IMG/VR virus record: IMGVR_UViG_3300017743_000166
Span: 1-21,448 of that record
Direction: 5' to 3' (one strand)
Source: a virus
Length of the DNA: 21,448 nt
The notes under the pieces are model-generated. The model was not told the DNA's origin, made no database searches, and worked only from the letters and a program-made list of their open reading frames with translations. The position numbers were made by a program, and so were the translations under genes. The stretch's first letter is position 1; each line of letters starts with the position of its first letter. Shown here in pieces: positions 17,855 to 21,448 of the stretch.

Positions 17855-17865
17855 AAGTTGTAAAA

Positions 17866-18312
17866 ATGAAGTATTATAGTGGTTCTTTTAAACCAAAAAA
17901 TCGCGAGAAATACGCAGGGGATGTTACTGCAATAAAGTACCGCAGTATGTGGGAACGGCAAGTGTTTCGTTGGTGTGATGATAACAGCTCTGTTGTCAAA
18001 TGGAGCTCGGAAGAAATAGTCATACCTTATCGTTGCAGAACCGATGGCAAATCCCACCGATATTTTGTAGATTTATTTATAGAGTTTAAAGGCGGGAAAA
18101 GATACCTTATTGAAATCAAGCCAAAAAGTCAAACGGTTGAGCCTAAACCCCGCAGCCGTAAAACCAAAAAGTACATCACCGAGGTAATGACATATGTCAA
18201 GAATCAAAGCAAGTGGGAAGCTGCCACTGAATACTGCGCAGACCGTGGATGGACCTTTGAAGTTTGGCATGAAGATATAATAAAAGGCCTAGGAATTAAG
18301 CTACTTACATAG
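17866..18312 (+). CDS. 4: Head completion protein gp4 (PD-(D/E)xK nuclease fold)
   Basis: 148 residues from the ATG at 17866, matching T4 gp4 (150). The open frame extends upstream to 17719, but that extension would run antisense through the start of gp48 and across the promoter, so I chose the internal ATG. The sequence is that of the gp4/gp50 head-completion family: YYSGSFKPKNREKYAGDVTA, then YRSMWERQVFRWCD and SSEEIVIPY. It then has a nuclease core, RYFVDLFIEF followed by YLIEIKPK. E30, D69, E83 and K85 fit a TnsA-like PD-(D/E)xK active site. In T4 gp4 is needed to finish filled heads before tail joining, possibly by trimming DNA. It leads the plus-strand block. Confidence 0.9.
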   Translation: MKYYSGSFKPKNREKYAGDVTAIKYRSMWERQVFRWCDDNSSVVKWSSEEIVIPYRCRTDGKSHRYFVDLFIEFKGGKRYLIEIKPKSQTVEPKPRSRKTKKYITEVMTYVKNQSKWEAATEYCADRGWTFEVWHEDIIKGLGIKLLT

Positions 18313-18319
18313 ATTTCCA

Positions 18320-18327
18320 TATAAATA
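18320..18327 (+). promoter_or_regulatory. T4-type late promoter element before the gene at 18335
   Basis: An exact TATAAATA in the 22-base gap after the gp4 stop, 7 bases before the next ATG. No Shine-Dalgarno sequence is visible between it and the start. Confidence 0.6.
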
Positions 18328-18334
18328 TATATGT

Positions 18335-18937
18335 ATGCCAAGATTTCAATCATTCGAAAAGATTACTGAAGACGCAATCACATCAGGAGTTTACGAGAAA
18401 AACGTCGCAGATTCTTTATTGTGGTTTCGTAAAGAAGTCTCTAGAATGACTGGTATTACTCCAAATCGTATGGTTAAATCCGAAGATTTGGAACCAGTAA
18501 CTCGTGCGCTAAAAGGAAGAATGTATATGTATGGATACGATCCAAAACTTAAGAAGACACTTCCTTATTACGATACGTTTCCTCTTGTCATTATGGTTGG
18601 CTCAGCAAAAGGCGGATTCTATGGACTTAATCTGCATTATATAGATCTTAAACGTCGTGCATTACTTTTTGACGCACTTACTGAAAAGTTATTAAAAAAG
18701 GGAAGTACTGAAGAGTTTGATAGATTTATGCTTTCATTTGCAAAGCTTCAAAGAGGAGGAAACCTACGTTTCTTTGAACCGTGCTGGAAGCATTACTTAA
18801 AAAATAATATCAAGACTCGTATTATTAAAGTTCCAACTCGATATTGGAAAACTGCTTTATTTTTACCCACTGATAGATTTCAAAAAGAAAGCAAAAGAAC
18901 AGTTTGGCGAGAGTCTCGCAAAATACTTAATAAATAA
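18335..18937 (+). CDS. Conserved T4-like late protein (possibly gp2 DNA-end protector)
   Basis: 200 residues, basic. The N-terminal helical part has VADSLLWFRKEVSRMTG. A conserved core follows: GRMYMYGYDPKLKKTLPYYD, TFPLVIMVG and GGFYGLNLHYIDLKRRALLFD. After it come FFEPCWKHYLKNNIKTRIIK and TALFLPTDRFQKES. I recognise this GRMY-YD-LPYYD-FPL-GLNLHY pattern as common in T4-like phages next to head-completion and tail genes, but I am not sure of its name. Gene 2 (protects packaged DNA ends from RecBCD) is a candidate because T4 gene 2 lies beside gene 4. T4 gp2 is longer (274), so the symbol is left empty. Positive charge and position suggest a virion or head-tail joining role. It has its own late promoter element. 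Confidence 0.6.
   Translation: MPRFQSFEKITEDAITSGVYEKNVADSLLWFRKEVSRMTGITPNRMVKSEDLEPVTRALKGRMYMYGYDPKLKKTLPYYDTFPLVIMVGSAKGGFYGLNLHYIDLKRRALLFDALTEKLLKKGSTEEFDRFMLSFAKLQRGGNLRFFEPCWKHYLKNNIKTRIIKVPTRYWKTALFLPTDRFQKESKRTVWRESRKILNK
18929..18936 (+). promoter_or_regulatory. Possible late promoter element before the tube-fold gene
   Basis: AATAAATA, one mismatch from TATAAATA, overlaps the last codons of the upstream gene and ends 6 bases before the ATG at 18943. The spacing resembles the exact copies, but a coding overlap with AAT-AAA codons could explain it. Confidence 0.3.
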
Positions 18938-18942
18938 AAATT

Positions 18943-19560
18943 ATGTCAACACCACACACAAAATCGTCGATTAATAATATAAAAAGTATTATTCAGAAAC
19001 GCGGAGTTGCTAAAAGCAATAGGTTCGAAATTGATCTTACCGGCTTGCTTAATTTAAAGGGCCCGGCAATTGCAACGGAAAGCGAAATAAGAGATTTGGA
19101 ATCTTTGGTTATTAGTACCACCCTACCCGGCCGTCAGCTAACAACATTTGGTTACGATCTTTTTAGACATACAACCGATATGCCAACTGGTTATGTCAAT
19201 GAAGCTCTTGCAATGGAATTTCGTTTAACTGCAGACTATTTTGCTAAAAATATATTTGACCGATGGATTAATAAGGTTGTTCCAAAAAAAGAATATCTTA
19301 TGGCGTATGCTGACACATATAAGTGTGAAATTGGTATTAGACAGCTCGACAATAAAGACCGAATAATTTATGAAGCCAGGCTTGACGACTGTTTTCCAAA
19401 GGCAATCAGAGGTATTGGTTATAACTCCGAAACAGACACCATTTCCGCTCTTGGTGTTGAATTCGCGTATAACGATTTAAACTTTCCAACCGACCCAGAT
19501 CAACGCGCCTTATTGCCTCGCGCTGAGCCGTTATTGAGGCCAGGTGAAGAGATCGTGTAA
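18943..19560 (+). CDS. Tail-tube-fold protein, gp54/gp19 family
   Basis: 205 residues. The tube-fold pattern is present: KSNRFEIDL near residue 26, SLVISTTLPGRQLTTFGYDL, MPTGYVNEALAMEFRLTADY, FDRWINKVV, then DTYKCEIGIRQLDNKDRIIY, ARLDDCFPKAIRGIGYNSET and LGVEFAYNDL. LPGR followed by a strand and a WxNKV helix is typical of gp19 and gp54 proteins. The C-terminus is a short charged, Pro-rich tail. The major tube gp19 normally lies next to sheath gp18. This gene instead sits near gp48, gp26 and the tape measure, so I favour gp54, the tube initiator on top of gp48. It is shorter than T4 gp54 (320) and nearer gp19 (163), so the choice is uncertain. Confidence 0.72.
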   Translation: MSTPHTKSSINNIKSIIQKRGVAKSNRFEIDLTGLLNLKGPAIATESEIRDLESLVISTTLPGRQLTTFGYDLFRHTTDMPTGYVNEALAMEFRLTADYFAKNIFDRWINKVVPKKEYLMAYADTYKCEIGIRQLDNKDRIIYEARLDDCFPKAIRGIGYNSETDTISALGVEFAYNDLNFPTDPDQRALLPRAEPLLRPGEEIV

Positions 19561-19573
19561 TACGTGACATATA

Positions 19574-19581
19574 TATAAATT
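19574..19581 (+). promoter_or_regulatory. Possible late promoter element abutting the gp26 start
   Basis: TATAAATT (7 of 8 positions of TATAAATA) ends directly before the gp26 ATG at 19582, in the 21-base gap TACGTGACATATATA and so on. If transcription began 6-7 bases downstream it would start inside the gene. It may therefore be only an AT-rich unstructured leader. Confidence 0.25.
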
Positions 19582-20286
19582 ATGAATCTACCAAAATTAG
19601 AAACTCCAAAATACCAGCTAACGGTTCCTTCAACACAAAAGGAAATTGATTTCAGACCTTTTCTAGTAAAGGAAGAAAAGATTTTATTGATTGCTCAAGA
19701 ATCAGGAGAAGAACCTAATTTTATTAGGGCAATGAAGGACATTGTTAATTCTTGTACCTTTGGCGAAATTGATGCAGGGAGTTTAACTTCATTTGATTTA
19801 GAATATATCTTTCTCCAGCTTAGATCTAAAAGTGTTGGAGAAGATGCTGAATTAGGATTGAAATGTGAAAAGTGCGGAGAAGTAAATTCAGTTAAAATCA
19901 ACCTTGAAGCTATTGAAGTAACTAAAGAAAAACCTCTTCCAAATAAGGTTCAATTGACCGACGAAATTGGAATCATTCCGCAATACATTAAAGTAAATGA
20001 TTTAATTACAATTTCGGAAATAAAACAATCTGGAGACGTTCTTACTGAATCTATCACGTCAACGATCGCAAGCATTTACGATAAAAGTAATGTATATCCC
20101 ATGGCTGAAGCTTCACCAGAAGATAAAAGGGAATTTGTTGATAGCTTGAACAACAATCAAATGAAACAGATTGAAGAAGTATTTACTTCAGTACCGAAAC
20201 TTCAAGAAAAAATTTCCTTCAAGTGTAAAAGTTGCGGAGCTGATAACGAACAACTACTAACAGGAATTGAAAGTTTTTTCGTATAA
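19582..20286 (+). CDS. 26: gp26-family protein (T4_baseplate family), zero-frame product
   Basis: 234 residues, close to T4 gp26 (208). The N-terminus MNLPKLETPKYQLTVPSTQK, then DFRPFLVKEEKILLIAQES, CTFGEID and FDLEYIFLQLRSKSVGE, is the signature of the family annotated as T4 baseplate hub gp26. Two CxxC pairs (C95/C98 and C215/C218) probably form a zinc ribbon around a helical middle. The last codons, AGT TTT TTC GTA TAA, contain a -1 slippery heptamer, and the overlapping -1 frame continues for 56 codons. Position directly before the tape-measure gene is that of tail-assembly chaperones. The hub label is inherited from the T4 literature. A chaperone role is my inference from the frameshift architecture. 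Confidence 0.85.
   Translation: MNLPKLETPKYQLTVPSTQKEIDFRPFLVKEEKILLIAQESGEEPNFIRAMKDIVNSCTFGEIDAGSLTSFDLEYIFLQLRSKSVGEDAELGLKCEKCGEVNSVKINLEAIEVTKEKPLPNKVQLTDEIGIIPQYIKVNDLITISEIKQSGDVLTESITSTIASIYDKSNVYPMAEASPEDKREFVDSLNNNQMKQIEEVFTSVPKLQEKISFKCKSCGADNEQLLTGIESFFV
20262..20280 (+). promoter_or_regulatory. Programmed -1 frameshift site (T TTT TTC) with upstream SD-like AGGA
   Basis: The heptamer at 20274-20280 is read in the zero frame as AGT TTT TTC, an exact X XXY YYZ slippery arrangement. The zero-frame stop TAA follows at 20284-20286. AGGA at 20262-20265 ends 8 bases before the heptamer, near the spacing at which an internal Shine-Dalgarno stimulates -1 shifting in dnaX. A -1 slip would join residue 233 of the gp26-like protein to the 56-codon extension. 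Confidence 0.72.
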
Positions 20287-20450
20287 ATCTCTCTCATGAA
20301 ACACTGCTGAATTATTATCAAACAAACTTTGCTTTGATGCAGCATCATAAATACAGCTTAAGCGAGTTGGAAAATATGATACCATGGGAGAGAGAAATTT
20401 ACGTAGCACTACTTTTAAATTGGATTAAAGAAGAAAAAAAGAATTCGTAA
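20280..20450 (+). CDS. -1 frame extension of the gp26-like protein (tail chaperone C-terminal part)
   Basis: The -1 frame is open from after TGA at 20268-20270 to TAA at 20448-20450. Entered by slippage it adds 56 residues to residue 233, giving a 289-residue fusion. The added sequence begins RINLSHETLLNYYQTNFALM, continues QHHKYSLSELENMIPWEREI and ends YVALLLNWIKEEKKNS. It is amphipathic, helical and charged. The HH-S-LE-MIPWE-EIY-LL pattern looks like a conserved protein, not noise, and resembles chaperone C-termini such as lambda T. There is no ATG before codon 20327 (M20), and none of the later in-frame ATGs (such as 20376) has a ribosome site, which favours frameshift expression. It could instead be an independently started small protein. 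Confidence 0.7.
   Translation, partial: RINLSHETLLNYYQTNFALMQHHKYSLSELENMIPWEREIYVALLLNWIKEEKKNS
20305..20344 (+). other. Possible stem-loop downstream of the frameshift site
   Basis: TGCTG (20305-20309) can pair with CAGCA (20340-20344). ATCAAA (20317-20322) can pair with TTTGAT (20333-20338), leaving a 10-base apical loop and an asymmetric internal loop. It begins 24 bases after the heptamer, farther than the usual 5-9, so a stimulatory role is uncertain. No folding energy was computed. Confidence 0.25.
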
Positions 20451-20471
20451 ACCGTAGTTAATACCACCACA

Positions 20472-21448
20472 ATGAAAGAATTGCTTGAAAAACTAAATAA
20501 GATAAACGAAGAAGGTGTTCGTGCGCAACACGATACTACGGATGCTATTATACATCAATCGAGTCACTTAGAAAGCCTTGACAAAACTGCTAAAGAAAGT
20601 GGTAAATTTACCCGCATTAATTCAATTTTAGCTTCAGAGCAGGTTAATAAAATCAATCAGCTCAATAATATTGCTTTGGCCGGTTTAACTAGCGAACAAA
20701 GAAATATTTTAGATCAACAGCGAAGAAAAAAGGCAAACGATCAACTGCGCTATCAGCAGGGCTTAAGTGAAAGATCTAAGATTAACGAAGATAGAAGACT
20801 TCAATCTGCGCTTGCAAAAGATGCGGAACGGCTCAACAAGAAAAGCATTGCGCTACTAAAAACATCCGTAGGCATTGCTGCTAATCAGTTTAATATTAGA
20901 AAACTTGAAATCTTGGCCAATCTTGCGCGTTTCAATTCTCGAACGCGAATGATGCAATTGCAGGCGACGAAAGAGAAATTGTTACTCTCTAATGTTATTG
21001 CTATACGGGAACACATTGTAGGAGCAGTTACTCCTGAAATGGCAAAAGCGGAATTGAACGCACTTGATAATTTGGTTACCACGGTAACCATAATGGATAG
21101 TGGTTTTACCGACCGCTTTTTATGGAGAAAGGAATTAGCGAAGAAGGAAAGAAAGGATCTTCTGGATCGAGAAAGCAGAGATCGCCAAGTAAACAAAACC
21201 CGTGATCAAAGAAAAGAGTCTATAGACAATAAGAATAGGCGTGCAGCAAAAATAGATGCGGAAGAGGCGGCGCAAGAGCAGAAGAATCAAAACGGAAAGT
21301 TGCTGAATGCTCTCGACCAAAGTAAGGGGAAAGGTTTCGCAAACTCCGTCTTGGGTGATTCGAGCGGCGGTAAAGGTTTCTTGAAAACGGCGGGTGAGAA
21401 ATTTATTGACGTCGCAGAATTATTAACCGGTGCCGGTGCCGGTGCCAT
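20472..21448 (+). CDS. Probable tail tape-measure protein, N-terminal part (gp29 position)
   Basis: 325 full codons from the ATG at 20472 to the right edge, with no stop. The first roughly 285 residues are highly charged and predicted to be long alpha-helix or coiled coil: MKELLEKLNKINEEGVRAQH, ILDQQRRKKANDQLRYQQGL, then LAKKERKDLLDRESRDRQVN. Residues about 290-325 turn Gly/Ala-rich (SSGGKGFLKTAGEKF, then LLTGAGAGA), like the approach to the apolar segments common in tape-measure proteins. Position right after the frameshifted chaperone gene is the standard place for the tape measure. I see no T4 gp29 sequence motif, and length is unknown because the gene is cut, so the call rests on architecture and synteny. 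The start has no Shine-Dalgarno sequence and lies 21 bases after the chaperone stop. Confidence 0.65.
   Translation, partial: MKELLEKLNKINEEGVRAQHDTTDAIIHQSSHLESLDKTAKESGKFTRINSILASEQVNKINQLNNIALAGLTSEQRNILDQQRRKKANDQLRYQQGLSERSKINEDRRLQSALAKDAERLNKKSIALLKTSVGIAANQFNIRKLEILANLARFNSRTRMMQLQATKEKLLLSNVIAIREHIVGAVTPEMAKAELNALDNLVTTVTIMDSGFTDRFLWRKELAKKERKDLLDRESRDRQVNKTRDQRKESIDNKNRRAAKIDAEEAAQEQKNQNGKLLNALDQSKGKGFANSVLGDSSGGKGFLKTAGEKFIDVAELLTGAGAGA

Noticed and set aside
17719-17865. Upstream extension of the gp4 open frame
   Set aside because: It would overlap the gp48 N-terminus in antisense and run through the promoter palindrome. The 148-residue form from 17866 matches the family length.
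18074-18081. TATAAATA on the minus strand inside gp4
   Set aside because: It points back through gp4, is 237 bases from the gp48 start and lies within conserved codons (DLFIEF). Chance is likelier.
20346-20353. CATAAATA on the plus strand, about 118 bases before the tape-measure ATG
   Set aside because: It is one mismatch from the late element and could serve the tape-measure gene, but it lies in the -1 frame coding extension and has unusual spacing.
20376-20450. A stand-alone 24-residue gene starting MIPWEREIY
   Set aside because: The conserved-looking sequence begins well upstream in the same frame and there is no ribosome site, so it is better explained as the end of the frameshift extension.
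1-21448. tRNA genes, CRISPR arrays, insertion sequences and intrinsic terminators
   Set aside because: None was seen by eye. Gaps between genes are short and hold no GC-rich hairpin followed by a T run.
21425-21448. GGTGCC tandem triplet-pair repeat at the right edge
   Set aside because: It is the coding for a GAGAGA stretch in the tape-measure-like protein and is cut by the window, so its length cannot be judged.

Overview
The window is part of the late structural region of a T4-like contractile-tailed phage (myovirus), not bacterial chromosome. Nearly every base is coding, and the genes abut or are separated by tens of bases or fewer. At least eight products are recognisable relatives of T4 baseplate, tail-tube or head-completion proteins. 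Gene content and style (large DUF4815-type structural protein, long gp8, hub and wedge genes in one cluster) resemble marine T4-like phages such as cyanophages and SAR11 phages more than T4 itself. The host cannot be read from this piece. The DNA looks AT-rich, and most starts lack an obvious Shine-Dalgarno sequence.

Layout: bases 1-17837 are a minus-strand block. In transcription order (right to left) it encodes gp48 (tube/baseplate cap), gp53 (wedge), gp27-like hub, gp5-like OB-fold hub with an M15-like peptidase domain, a separate beta-helical needle (the T4 gp5C equivalent), an unnamed hub-region protein with a possible double-psi beta-barrel end, gp25, gp6, a gp7-position protein, gp8, and a DUF4815 structural protein that runs off the left edge. 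Bases 17866-21448 are a plus-strand block: gp4 head-completion nuclease, a conserved T4-like protein of uncertain name, a tail-tube-fold protein (gp54/gp19 type), the gp26 family protein, and the start of a probable tape-measure protein that runs off the right edge.

The two blocks diverge from a 28-base gap holding a perfect 12-bp palindrome, TATTTATAAATA. It reads as the T4 late promoter element TATAAATA on both strands. Exact copies also precede gp8, gp25 and the gene at 18335.

The most interesting feature is at 20262-20450. The gp26-like ORF ends on a classical -1 slippery heptamer, T TTT TTC, two codons before its stop and 8 bases after an AGGA. The -1 frame then runs open for 56 codons, ending just before the tape-measure gene. 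This is the position and architecture of the G/GT tail-assembly-chaperone frameshift of other long-tailed phages. It suggests that the 'gp26 baseplate hub' family protein acts, at least here, as a frameshifted tail-assembly chaperone. A second theme is that T4's single gp5 (OB fold, lysozyme, needle) is here spread over separate genes, with the lysozyme replaced by a candidate zinc peptidase and possibly a second wall-active domain next door.
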